DNA of 64,000 bases from Thalassobaculum sp. OXR-137 (lineage in GTDB: Bacteria > Pseudomonadota > Alphaproteobacteria > Thalassobaculales > Thalassobaculaceae): the NCBI RefSeq assembly GCF_034377285.1, contig NZ_CP139715.1, forward strand, positions 4,510,001 to 4,574,000. Direction: 5' to 3'. Below the pieces are notes generated by a model. It had not been told where the DNA came from and ran no database searches. It was given only the letters and a program-made list of their open reading frames with translations. Shown here in pieces: positions 20,252 to 27,840 of this stretch. Position numbers and translations under genes: made by a program. Within the stretch, counting starts at the first letter, position 1; every line of letters begins with the position of its first letter.

Positions 20252-21379
20252 ATGACTTCCTGCACCTTGGATCCGGCCACCGGCCATCTCTGGCTCGAAC
20301 AGGGCGGGCGCCGCGCCACGCTGGTGCCGCTCTGGCTGCGGGAGCGCAGCGAGGCGCCGGACCAGATGGACCTGAACAGCCATCAGCGCACCTACGATCC
20401 GACCCGGCTACCGGCCGACCTGAGGATCGTCGAGGCGTCGAGCGACACCGCCGGCGTGACCCTCGATTTCTCTGACGGGCACCGCTGCCGCTTCGATCTC
20501 GACTGGCTGGCGGTGGAGGCCGGGCTCGCCCCCGACCCGGCGGCCCTGCCCGAACCCGCCGCCTGGACGGCGGACACCATCGTCCCGCCCTCGGCCTCCT
20601 GGTCCGCGCTGGAGGATTCGGCGGCGACACACGGCCTGCTCGACGGATTCTTCACCAGCGGTTTCGCGATCCTGCGCGATACGCCGACGGACCCGGACAG
20701 CCTGCTCGCCATCGCCCGGCGTTTCGGGCCGATCCGCGAGACCAACTGGGGCGTGCTGTTCAACGTGCGCACCGAGGCCCAGGCGACCGACCTCGCCTAT
20801 ACCGGCCTGGCGCTGACCGCCCATTCCGACAATCCCTACCGCCGCGCGGTCCCGGCGATCCAGTTCCTGCACTGCCTGGAGAACGGTGCGACCGGCGGCG
20901 ACAGCACCCTGGCGGACGGCATCGCCATCGCCGCCGCGCTGAAGCGGGACGCGCCCGACGCCTATGAAGTGCTGACCCGGCTGCCGGTCTCGTTCCGCTA
21001 CCGCTCGGCCGACGTGGACGACCGGGCGACCGCCCCGATGATCGCGCTCGATGCCGACGGCCGCCTGCGGGCCATCCGGCTCTCCACCCGGCTCGACTTT
21101 CCGCCGGCCGCCCATCCCGACGTGCTCGAGCTGTTCTTCGAGGGCCGCCGGCGGCTGGCCGCCTATGCCGAGGACCCGGCCTTCCAGATCCGCTTCAAGC
21201 TCGCCCCCGGCGACTGCCTGATGATGGACAACCACCGCACTCTGCACGGCCGCACCGCCTTCGCCGAGGACGGGACCCGGTTCCTGCAAGGCTGCTACAT
21301 CGATTATGACGGGCCGGAATGCCTGTACTGGCTGCACGCCCGGCGCCGGGCGGACGGTGCGGGCGCCATCGCCGCCTGA
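20252..21379 (+). CDS. Gamma-butyrobetaine dioxygenase-like Fe(II)/2-oxoglutarate oxygenase (second copy)
   Basis: A 375-residue homologue of the oxygenase at 11942-13162. The DUF971-like N-domain (LEQGGRRATLVPLWLRERSE) is followed by the TauD-like domain with iron ligands in ALTAHSDNPYRRAVPA (HxD) and MMDNHRTLHGRTAF (distal His), and an Arg-containing end (GTRFLQGCYIDYDGPE). The structural-zinc cysteines are missing, but a His in the second strand (SDGHRCRF) remains. Likely reactions are hydroxylation of gamma-butyrobetaine, trimethyllysine or a related compound. It is paired with a divergent GcvA-like LysR gene. The two copies are diverged, so they probably act on different substrates or steps. 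Confidence 0.83.
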   Translation: MTSCTLDPATGHLWLEQGGRRATLVPLWLRERSEAPDQMDLNSHQRTYDPTRLPADLRIVEASSDTAGVTLDFSDGHRCRFDLDWLAVEAGLAPDPAALPEPAAWTADTIVPPSASWSALEDSAATHGLLDGFFTSGFAILRDTPTDPDSLLAIARRFGPIRETNWGVLFNVRTEAQATDLAYTGLALTAHSDNPYRRAVPAIQFLHCLENGATGGDSTLADGIAIAAALKRDAPDAYEVLTRLPVSFRYRSADVDDRATAPMIALDADGRLRAIRLSTRLDFPPAAHPDVLELFFEGRRRLAAYAEDPAFQIRFKLAPGDCLMMDNHRTLHGRTAFAEDGTRFLQGCYIDYDGPECLYWLHARRRADGAGAIAA

Positions 21380-21488
21380 CCCTGCCGAGCCCGACATCTC
21401 CGAACTTGCGTCCCCGGCGCGACGGGCCCATGTCGACAAGGGCAGCGGCAATCTCCGCTGTTCCGCTCACCACTGCCAGGAGCCCGAG

Positions 21489-23039
21489 ATGGCGACCGCC
21501 TCCCACGTGGTCGAGGACCAGAGCGCGGTCTTCGACGTCCTCGCCGACCCCGCCACCCATGCCGGTGCCGACGATGTCCAACGCATCGATACCCATGGGG
21601 CCGCGGTGTTCCTGGCCGGGGACGATGCCTACAAGGTGAAGCGGGCGGTGAAGTTCCCGTTCATGGACTTCTCCACCCTAGACAAGCGCAAGACCGCCTG
21701 CGAGGCCGAGATCGCCGTCAACCGGCCGAACGCGCCCGACATCTATCTCGGCGCGGTGCCGATCACCCGCGATGGCGACGGCCTGGCGATCGACGGCACG
21801 GGCGAACCGGTGGAGTGGGCCGTCCATATGCGCCGCTTCGACGTGGACATGACCCTGGACCGGATCGCCGAGCGTGACGGCCTCTCCGACGGCCTCCTGC
21901 GCCGCACGGCCGCCGCCATCGTCGCCTCCCACAAACGGGCGCCGCTGCGCGAGGGCACCGGCTTCGCCAAGGCGCTTGAGGAGATCGTCCGCAGCAACGG
22001 CCGCAGCCTCAAGGAAACGCCGGAGATCTTCGACGCGTTCCGGGCGGAGAACCTGACCCGCCGCTCCCAGGAGGTCCTGAAATCCGTCACCTCCGCCCTG
22101 GATGCCCGGGAGCGCCAGGGCCGGGTGCGGCGCTGTCACGGCGACCTGCATCTGCGCAACATCGTGCTGCTCGGCGAGACCCCCACCCTGTTCGACGCCA
22201 TCGAGTTCGACGAGGCGCTCGCCACCACCGACGTGCTTTACGACCTCGCCTTCCTGCTGATGGATCTGGGCGAGCGCGGGCTGAAACGGGAAGCCAACCT
22301 GATCCTGAACCGCTACCTGGCCGAGGACCGCGACCCGAACCAGATCGCCGGCCTCGCCGCCATGCCGCTGTTCGTCAGCGTTCGGGCGGTGATCCGGGCC
22401 AAGGTGATCGCCGCCTCGGTGGAGAGCGCGGCCGACGACAAGAGGGCCGGGCTGGCGGCCGAAGCCCAGCGCTATTTCGACTTCGCCGAGGCGGTGCTTG
22501 TGCCCTATCCGCCGCGGCTGATCGCCGTGGGCGGGCTGTCGGGCACCGGCAAGAGCACGCTGGCCGCCGAGCTGGCGGGCGACCTCACCCCCTTCCCCGG
22601 GGCGATCCACCTGCGCAGCGACATCATCCGCAAACGGCTGATGGGCGTGGGCGAGCACGAGAAGCTGGACGATGACGGCTACACCCAGGACGTCACCCGA
22701 CAGGTCTACGACGCACTGCTGCAGGAGGCGGAAGCCGCCCTGCGCGCCGGGCAGAGCGTGGTGGTCGACGCGGTGAACCAGCGGTTGGAGGAGCGCGAGG
22801 CCCTGGCCGATCTCGCCGCCGACCTGGACGTGGACTTCACCGGTCTGTGGCTGGAGGCGCCGACCGACACCCTGGTGGCCCGCGCCGACAGCCGGGCGCG
22901 CGACGCGTCGGACGCCGACGGGTCGGTGGTGGCGTCCCAGGCGGAGCGGGATCTGGGATACCTCGACTGGTACCGGATCGACGCCGGCGGCGGCCCGGAA
23001 CAGACCCTGGCCGCGGCGCGGGCGGCGGTGGGCGTTTAG
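21489..23039 (+). CDS. APH-like kinase fused to a P-loop kinase (bifunctional phosphotransferase/ATP-binding protein)
   Basis: A 516-residue two-domain protein. The N-terminal part (about residues 30-330) resembles aminoglycoside/choline-type phosphotransferases, with RCHGDLHLRNIVLL and FDAIEFDEALATTDVLYDLA as catalytic loop and metal site. The C-terminal part (from about residue 335) is a small P-loop kinase of the zeta-toxin/AAA_33 type with GGLSGTGKSTLAAELAG as Walker A. The family is widespread (COG0645 fused to COG2187) but has no firmly assigned substrate; it is not an antibiotic resistance gene by context. CAGGAG precedes the ATG at 21489. The longer frame overlaps the oxygenase gene and is rejected. 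Confidence 0.85.
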   Translation: MATASHVVEDQSAVFDVLADPATHAGADDVQRIDTHGAAVFLAGDDAYKVKRAVKFPFMDFSTLDKRKTACEAEIAVNRPNAPDIYLGAVPITRDGDGLAIDGTGEPVEWAVHMRRFDVDMTLDRIAERDGLSDGLLRRTAAAIVASHKRAPLREGTGFAKALEEIVRSNGRSLKETPEIFDAFRAENLTRRSQEVLKSVTSALDARERQGRVRRCHGDLHLRNIVLLGETPTLFDAIEFDEALATTDVLYDLAFLLMDLGERGLKREANLILNRYLAEDRDPNQIAGLAAMPLFVSVRAVIRAKVIAASVESAADDKRAGLAAEAQRYFDFAEAVLVPYPPRLIAVGGLSGTGKSTLAAELAGDLTPFPGAIHLRSDIIRKRLMGVGEHEKLDDDGYTQDVTRQVYDALLQEAEAALRAGQSVVVDAVNQRLEEREALADLAADLDVDFTGLWLEAPTDTLVARADSRARDASDADGSVVASQAERDLGYLDWYRIDAGGGPEQTLAAARAAVGV

Positions 23040-23058
23040 GCTGCCTTACTCCCTGCAA

Positions 23059-23168
23059 CACTCCCCGGATTTATTCCGGGGCAAGGCGTCAGCTTGGCAT
23101 CTGATGCAACCGAGATATCTGGCGCCGACGCGATCCCCAGCCTCACCCCGGAATAAATCCGGGGAGTG
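23059..23168. repeat. Palindromic element, copy A
   Basis: A perfect 23-bp inverted repeat: arm 23059-23081 starts CACTCCCCGGATTTATTCC, and its reverse complement is at 23146-23168. The 64 bases between are not shared with copy B. Each arm is itself nearly palindromic around CCGGAATAAATCCGG, so RNA from either strand could fold into one or two hairpins. Confidence 0.85.
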
Positions 23169-23205
23169 GTTCCTTCCGTTGGCCACCACCACTCCTTCCT
23201 CTTAA

Positions 23206-23282
23206 TCGTCATCCCGAACTTGTTTCGGGACCTAACAGGCAACCGGGGACGGAAGAGGTCCCGAAACAAGTTCGGGATGACG
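23206..23282. mobile_element. Small palindromic element flanked by TTAA (MITE-like)
   Basis: A 77-base element with a perfect 26-bp inverted repeat: 23207-23232 begins CGTCATCCCGAACTTG and its reverse complement is 23257-23282. A 24-base loop lies between. TTAA stands on both sides (23202-23205 and 23283-23286). The homologous block at 23475-23713 has a single TTAA at 23617-23620 with no element, so this is a filled/empty pair. TA as a 2-base duplication is equally possible. It encodes nothing and would need a transposase in trans. Confidence 0.75.
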
Positions 23283-23304
23283 TTAAGGAAAGTGCAGTCA
23301 GCCC

Positions 23305-23373
23305 CTATCCCCGCGCGTCGATCAGCTCGTACATCGCTTCCAGCGCCGTCACGTATCCCCGCGCGCCGAGGCC
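23305..23373 (-). pseudogene. Isolated 3' fragment of an aroQ allele
   Basis: These 69 bases encode the last 22 residues and stop of AroQ (GLGARGYVTALEAMYELIDARG) with no upstream reading frame. They align with 23645-23713 of the intact gene. I count three differences, all at third codon positions (GGA/GGG, GAA/GAG, GGA/GGC). The homology ends sharply at 23373. Confidence 0.85.
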
Positions 23374-23474
23374 CTCGGCCAGGCACGAGGCCGGGCAGTG
23401 TGAGCGGGGGGCAGGCTAAAACGAGTTCAGCACACGGGACTCGCGGCACCGTTCTTTGTCCCCCTCTCACCAGA

Positions 23475-23583
23475 CACTTCCCGGATTTATTCCGGGGCAA
23501 CGCTGGGACTTCGCTGACGCTCGTTATCGCTGAACCACGTCCCCTCATGCGGACGCCTTGCCCCGGAATGAATCCGGGGAGTG
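23475..23583. repeat. Palindromic element, copy B
   Basis: Arms at 23475-23497 (CACTTCCCGGATTTATTCC...) and 23561-23583 form an imperfect 23-bp inverted repeat, with two mismatches. They match the arms of copy A, while the 63-base interior is different. Confidence 0.8.
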
Positions 23584-23644
23584 GGTCCCTCCGTTGGCCA
23601 CCATCACTCCTTTCCCTTAAGGGAAGTGCAGTCAGCCCCAGCCC

Positions 23645-24085
23645 CTACCCCCGCGCGTCGATCAGCTCGTACATCGCCTCCAGCGCCGTCACGTAGCCCC
23701 GCGCGCCGAGGCCGGCGATCACGGCGGTGACCGCCTTCGACAGGATGGAATGGCGGTGGTCCTCGTCGCGGGCGTGGATGTTGGAGATGTGCAGCTCGAT
23801 CACCGGGCCGCCGTAGATCTTCAGCGCGTCCTGGATCGCCACCGAATAGAAGCTGTAGGCGGCCGGGTTGAGGATCACCCCGTCGGCCACGCCCCGCGCG
23901 GCCTGCAGCATGTCGACGATCTCGCCCTCGATATTGGACTGCTTGAACTCAAGCGGCCCGCGCGCCGCCTCGCGGCACCAGCCCTCGATCTGGGCGAGGG
24001 TCGTGTTGCCGTAGATCTCCGGTTCGCGGATGCCCAGTGTGTTCAGGTTCGGGCCGTTGATGATGTGGACGACGGGCTCAGACAT
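23645..24085 (-). CDS. Type II 3-dehydroquinate dehydratase homologue with altered active site
   Basis: A 146-residue protein with the AroQ fold. Canonical type II enzymes form dodecamers and dehydrate 3-dehydroquinate. Conserved here are IINGPNLNTLG, Arg20 and Tyr25 (REPEIYG), Asn73, and ELHISNIHAR (His99, Ser101, Arg106). However, the near-invariant T-H-T-S after the Asn reads S-F-Y-S (Phe79 in place of the substrate-binding His), and a second active-site Arg is His110. GGAGGAAACC precedes the ATG at 24083-24085. It is followed by a repeat-rich gap and follows a flavoprotein gene by 25 bases. A catabolic dehydratase acting on a quinate-like compound, rather than the shikimate-pathway enzyme, is inferred. 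Confidence 0.82.
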   Translation of the reverse strand: MSEPVVHIINGPNLNTLGIREPEIYGNTTLAQIEGWCREAARGPLEFKQSNIEGEIVDMLQAARGVADGVILNPAAYSFYSVAIQDALKIYGGPVIELHISNIHARDEDHRHSILSKAVTAVIAGLGARGYVTALEAMYELIDARG

Positions 24086-24110
24086 CGGTTTCCTCCCAGA
24101 TTTTCGTTGA

Positions 24111-25823
24111 TTAGCGCCGGCCCGCGGCGTGGCGGGCGGCGAGATAGGCGAAGGCGATGGCCGGGCCGAGATTGATCCCCGGGGCCGGATAGACCCCACC
24201 CATCACCGAATGCATGTCGTTGCCGCAGGCATAGAGCCCGTCCAGCGGCGCTCCTTCCGCGCCCAGCACGCGGGCCTCGGTATCGGTCTCCAGCCCGATG
24301 GCCGAGCCGATGTCCCCCGGCCACAGCCGGATCGCGTAGAAGGGCGGGGTGCGGATCGGCCCGAGGGTCGGGTTCGGCCCGTGCTTCGGATCGCCATTGG
24401 CCCGCTGATAGACCGTGGTGCCGCGCCGGAAGTCGGTGTCCTCGCCGGTCTCGGCGAAGCGGTTCATGCGGTCGACCGTCTCGGCCAGACCGGCCGGGTC
24501 GATCTCCAGCATCGCGGCCAGTTCCTCCAGGCTGTCGGCCCGCACCAGGTAGCCGTCGGCCAGGAATGGGACCGGTCCGCGCCCGCCCGGATGCACCATA
24601 CCGAGCCCGTATTTCCGCAAGGCGTCGGCATCGCAGATCTCGAAGGCCGGAATGGTCGAGCCGTCCCTGTTCGCGGCGTACATGGCGGCGACGAACTGGT
24701 GATAGGACAGGCTTTCGTTGACGAAGCGCCGCCCGTCGCGCCCGACCGAGACGATCCCCGGCTTGGAGCGGTCGAGGACGAAATGCGGAAAGACCGCCAT
24801 GGAGCCGTCGCGCCGCTTGCGTCGGGAGACCGGCGCCCAGAACACCGGCTGCTCCGCGCCCTCGCCATAGCGGGCGCCGAGCGCCAGGGCGATGTCGTGC
24901 AGCGCGCCCGTATTCCCGGGGGCGGCCGGGCTGTATTCCGGCAGCGGATCGGGCAGGAACTCGGCCCGCCGCGTGGGGTGGCGGGCGAAGCCGCCGGACG
25001 CCAGGATCACCCCGCCGGTCGCCGTCAGCACCTCCTCGCGGCCGCCGCGCTTCACCGTGACCGTTCGGGCCGCACCGTCCCCGGCGATATCCGTCACCTC
25101 CGCCTCGGTCGCCACCGTGACGCCGGCATCCAGCGCCGCGCGCAGCAGCCTTCCGATCAGCGCATTGCCCATCACCAGCCGGGCACCGCGCCCATGGCGC
25201 AGCCGGTCGACCGCGTAGCCGCCGAGCATCCGCGCAACATGACCGAAGGATGTGCGGGACTTCGTGACGTTCATCAGGTGGCCGATATCGTCGCGGTCGA
25301 CCATCATCCCGCCGAGCAGGGTGAACTCCGGGATCGGCGGCCGCAGCTTGCGCAGGGCCCGACCCAGGGTGCCGCCGTCGAAGGGCAGCGCCTCCAGCGC
25401 GCGGCCGCCGGAGACCGACCCCTCGAGCTCGTAGAGATAGTCCGGATGAAACGGCCGGGCGCGGAACCGCACCACCGTCGCCTCCTCCAGGCGCCGCACG
25501 GCCTGCGGTCCGGCCTCCAGGAACGCCTGGCGCATCGCCCGCGGCGCCCGGTTGCCGATCGCGGCGTCGAGGAAGGCGAGCGCCTTGTCCGGGCTGTCCT
25601 CGTTGCCGCCGGCATCGGCGTGGCGGGTGCTCGGAATCCAGACCGTCCCGGCCGACAGGGCCGAGGTACCCCCGACATACTCGGAGCGCTCGAGCAGCAG
25701 GGTCCGCGCCCCCTCCAGGCCGGCGAAGACGGACGCCGCCAGCCCGGCCGCCCCGCCGCCGAGCACGATGACGTCCCAGTCGCGGTCGAGGGGATCGGCG
25801 GGCGACGGCAGCAATCGGGACAT
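24111..25823 (-). CDS. FAD-dependent oxidoreductase, fumarate reductase/3-oxosteroid dehydrogenase (KstD) type
   Basis: A flavoprotein of about 570 residues in the FAD_binding_2 family. The FAD motif VIVLGGGAAGLAASVFAGLE is followed by the KstD-like GGTSALSAGTVWIPSTRHA. The substrate cap includes SRTSFGHVARMLGGY, and the C-terminus has GLYACGNDMHSVMGGVYPAPGINLGPAIAFAY. Relatives introduce double bonds next to a ring ketone or reduce them. It sits just upstream of the AroQ homologue on the same strand and is divergent from a Gfo/Idh/MocA dehydrogenase. The start is uncertain: ATG at 25821-25823 is used, with ATG at 25836-25838 as an in-frame alternative; neither has a strong ribosome binding site. 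Confidence 0.85.
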   Translation of the reverse strand: MSRLLPSPADPLDRDWDVIVLGGGAAGLAASVFAGLEGARTLLLERSEYVGGTSALSAGTVWIPSTRHADAGGNEDSPDKALAFLDAAIGNRAPRAMRQAFLEAGPQAVRRLEEATVVRFRARPFHPDYLYELEGSVSGGRALEALPFDGGTLGRALRKLRPPIPEFTLLGGMMVDRDDIGHLMNVTKSRTSFGHVARMLGGYAVDRLRHGRGARLVMGNALIGRLLRAALDAGVTVATEAEVTDIAGDGAARTVTVKRGGREEVLTATGGVILASGGFARHPTRRAEFLPDPLPEYSPAAPGNTGALHDIALALGARYGEGAEQPVFWAPVSRRKRRDGSMAVFPHFVLDRSKPGIVSVGRDGRRFVNESLSYHQFVAAMYAANRDGSTIPAFEICDADALRKYGLGMVHPGGRGPVPFLADGYLVRADSLEELAAMLEIDPAGLAETVDRMNRFAETGEDTDFRRGTTVYQRANGDPKHGPNPTLGPIRTPPFYAIRLWPGDIGSAIGLETDTEARVLGAEGAPLDGLYACGNDMHSVMGGVYPAPGINLGPAIAFAYLAARHAAGRR

Positions 25824-25947
25824 GGGGGGATCACGCATCGGACTGAGGGAATGCCAGCCTATCCCACCGTGCCGGGTTTTCAATTCAAGACCCCAGTTCC
25901 ACCCTGGATCGCCCGCGGTGTAGGCTGACGTAAAACGGGAGGAACCA

Positions 25948-27000
25948 ATGGACGACCTCAAGGTCGCCGTGATCGGCGCGGGCGTGATCGGCCGCACCCA
26001 TATCGACACGCTGTCGAAGGCAAAGGGCGTCGGCCTGTCGGCCATCGTCGATCCGACGCCCGCCGCCCGGGACCTGGCGGCCCGGCATCAGGTGCCGCAT
26101 TTCGCCGATCTCGACGCCCTGCTGGCGGCCGGGATCTGCGAGGCGGCCATCGTGGCGTCGCCCAACGACACCCATGTGCCGATCGCCGGCCGGCTGCTCG
26201 ACGCCGGCCTGCCGATCCTGCTGGAGAAGCCGGTCGCCAGTTCCCTGTCGGAGGCGGCAACGCTGGGCGAAGTCGCGGCGCGGACCGGCGTGCCGGTGCT
26301 GGTCGGCCATCACCGCCGGCACAATCCGCTGATCAAGACCGCCAAACGAGCGATCACCGACGGCGCCATCGGCCCCCTGGTGATGGCGACGGTGACCTGC
26401 GCCATGCTGAAGCAGCCGGACTATTTCGACGTGGCCTGGCGCCGCGACCCCGCCCAGGGCGGCCCGCTGCTGATCAACGCGATCCACGACATCGACCTGC
26501 TGCGCCATTTCTTCGGCGAGATCGCGACGGTCCAGGGCACCCACTCGAACGCGACCCGCGGTCTGGCGGTGGAGGACACGACGGCGGCGATCCTGACCTT
26601 CGAGCAGGGCGGGCTCGCAACCATCGCCCTGTCGGACGCGGCGGTCGGCCCCTGGTCCTGGGAGGTGTCGTCGGGCGAGAATCCGGGCCGGTTCCCCAAG
26701 CACGATCACATCACCCATCTGTATTCCGGGCGCGAGGGGGGCTTGAGCCTGCCGGACCTGTCGCTGTGGACCTACGAGCCCGGCGGAAACTGGACGCATC
26801 CGCTCACCCAGCGGCGTCTGGAGGCCGGAAAAGAGGATACCTACGTCGCCCAGGCGGAACATTTTTGTGCCGTCGTGCGGGGTGAGGTGACACCTTTGGT
26901 CACCTGCCAGGACGGCATCGCGAACATGCAGGTGGTCGCCGCCATCAAACGCTCGGCCGCCACCGGACAGGTGGTGCGCCTGCAGGAGACCGCGCCATGA
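25948..27000 (+). CDS. Gfo/Idh/MocA-family NAD(P)-dependent dehydrogenase
   Basis: A 350-residue oxidoreductase for a sugar, cyclitol or similar polyol. The Rossmann motif is KVAVIGAGVIGRTHIDTL (residues 5-22); the nucleotide-contact EKP motif appears as ILLEKPVASS; the catalytic region has QGGPLLINAIHDIDLLRHFFGE (Asp/His pair in the family position). GGGAGGAA precedes the ATG at 25948. It is first of four tightly spaced genes on the plus strand; its stop overlaps the next start in ATGA. The substrate is not deducible, though the neighbours suggest a cyclic polyhydroxy acid. Confidence 0.9.
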   Translation: MDDLKVAVIGAGVIGRTHIDTLSKAKGVGLSAIVDPTPAARDLAARHQVPHFADLDALLAAGICEAAIVASPNDTHVPIAGRLLDAGLPILLEKPVASSLSEAATLGEVAARTGVPVLVGHHRRHNPLIKTAKRAITDGAIGPLVMATVTCAMLKQPDYFDVAWRRDPAQGGPLLINAIHDIDLLRHFFGEIATVQGTHSNATRGLAVEDTTAAILTFEQGGLATIALSDAAVGPWSWEVSSGENPGRFPKHDHITHLYSGREGGLSLPDLSLWTYEPGGNWTHPLTQRRLEAGKEDTYVAQAEHFCAVVRGEVTPLVTCQDGIANMQVVAAIKRSAATGQVVRLQETAP

Positions 27001-27806
27001 CCGGCAAGCGCCTGTATTCGCTCGGCTATCTCACCGGCAACGGCGTCGATCCGGTGACGGCGGTCAAGATCGCCGCCGAGCACGGCTACGACATGGTCAG
27101 CTTCCGCCTGCTGCCCGCCGCGGGCGAGACCCTGCACCCGCTGCTCGACGACGACACCCTCCTCGCCGACGTGAAAGCGGCGATGCGCGACACCGGCGTG
27201 ACCATGGCCGATGCCGAGATGATCCGCCTGAAGCCGGACACGGATTTGGACAGTGTCACCCCGTTCCTCGACCGGATCTCCGAGCTCGGCGCCCGCCACG
27301 TGCTGGTCGCCATCGACGACACCGACCCGGCGCGGACCCAGGACAATTACACGGCCCTCTGTCACCGTCTGGGCGACTACCGGCTGACCGCCGACCTGGA
27401 GTTCATGCCCTGGACCGGCTGCAAGGACCTGGGCTCGGCCCGCAGGCTGGTGGAGGCGGCCGACCATCCGAGTGCCGCCGTGCTGTTCGACACCCTCCAT
27501 TTCGACCGCTGCGGCTCCACCCTGGACGAGCTCGCCGCCCTGCCCGCATCGCTGATGAACTATGTGCAGATCTGCGACGGGCCGGTGCCCTTCGACCCGT
27601 CCGACGAGGGGCTGATCATGGTGGCCCGCACCGCCCGCATGATCCCCGGCGAGGGCGGCATCGACCTCGCCGCGATCGCCGCCCACATCCCGCCCGGGAT
27701 GACCGTCAGCGTCGAAGTGCCGAACCAGGACCTCACCGCCCGCTTCGGCGCCTCCGAGGTGGCCCGCCGCTCCCTGGAAGCCACCAAGCGCCTGCTCGGC
27801 GACTGA
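26997..27806 (+). CDS. TIM-barrel sugar phosphate isomerase/epimerase-like protein (AP_endonuc_2 superfamily)
   Basis: A 269-residue xylose-isomerase-like TIM-barrel protein. Features are LGYLTGNGVDPVTAVKIAAEHGYD at the N-terminus, metal-site-like segments DLEFMPWTGCKD (Glu), VLFDTLHFDR (Asp/His), YVQICDGPVPFDPS (Asp) and SVEVPNQD (Glu). These match the four-ligand pattern of the family, which includes IolE, IolI and dehydroshikimate dehydratase QuiC/AsbF. It overlaps the dehydrogenase gene by four bases, so the two are co-translated and likely act in sequence. Isomerase or dehydratase activity cannot be chosen from sequence alone. Confidence 0.85.
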   Translation: MTGKRLYSLGYLTGNGVDPVTAVKIAAEHGYDMVSFRLLPAAGETLHPLLDDDTLLADVKAAMRDTGVTMADAEMIRLKPDTDLDSVTPFLDRISELGARHVLVAIDDTDPARTQDNYTALCHRLGDYRLTADLEFMPWTGCKDLGSARRLVEAADHPSAAVLFDTLHFDRCGSTLDELAALPASLMNYVQICDGPVPFDPSDEGLIMVARTARMIPGEGGIDLAAIAAHIPPGMTVSVEVPNQDLTARFGASEVARRSLEATKRLLGD

Positions 27807-27840
27807 CCCCAACGACCATAAGAAACCACGAGGAAACCCC

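Larger units (their letters stand above)
23040..23644. repeat. Repeat-rich intergenic region with duplicated segments
   Basis: This 605-base gap has no credible gene. It holds two related blocks, about 23059-23373 and 23475-23713. Each consists of a palindromic pair built on CCCCGGA(A/T)(T/A)AATCC, then a shared stretch (GTTGGCCACCA...ACTCC), then a copy of the aroQ 3' end. The first block carries an extra 77-base palindromic element that the second lacks. Segments 23374-23474 and the interiors of the palindromes differ between blocks. Confidence 0.85.

Noticed and set aside
21489-23039. An aminoglycoside resistance gene
   Set aside because: The phosphotransferase-like part is fused to a P-loop kinase of a widespread housekeeping-like family, and no resistance or mobile context is present.
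23040-23644. A possible CRISPR array, because of repeated units in a gene-free stretch
   Set aside because: There are only two or three copies, spacing is irregular, the repeats are long palindromes of two kinds, one includes an aroQ gene fragment, and no cas genes are nearby.
23166-23696. A 176-codon plus-strand frame in the repeat region
   Set aside because: It runs through both palindromic elements and antisense to the aroQ end, has no plausible start signal or domain, and encodes repeat-derived residues.
23645-24085. Straightforward assignment as the shikimate-pathway aroQ
   Set aside because: Two active-site residues are changed and the neighbours are catabolic, so the gene symbol was withheld.
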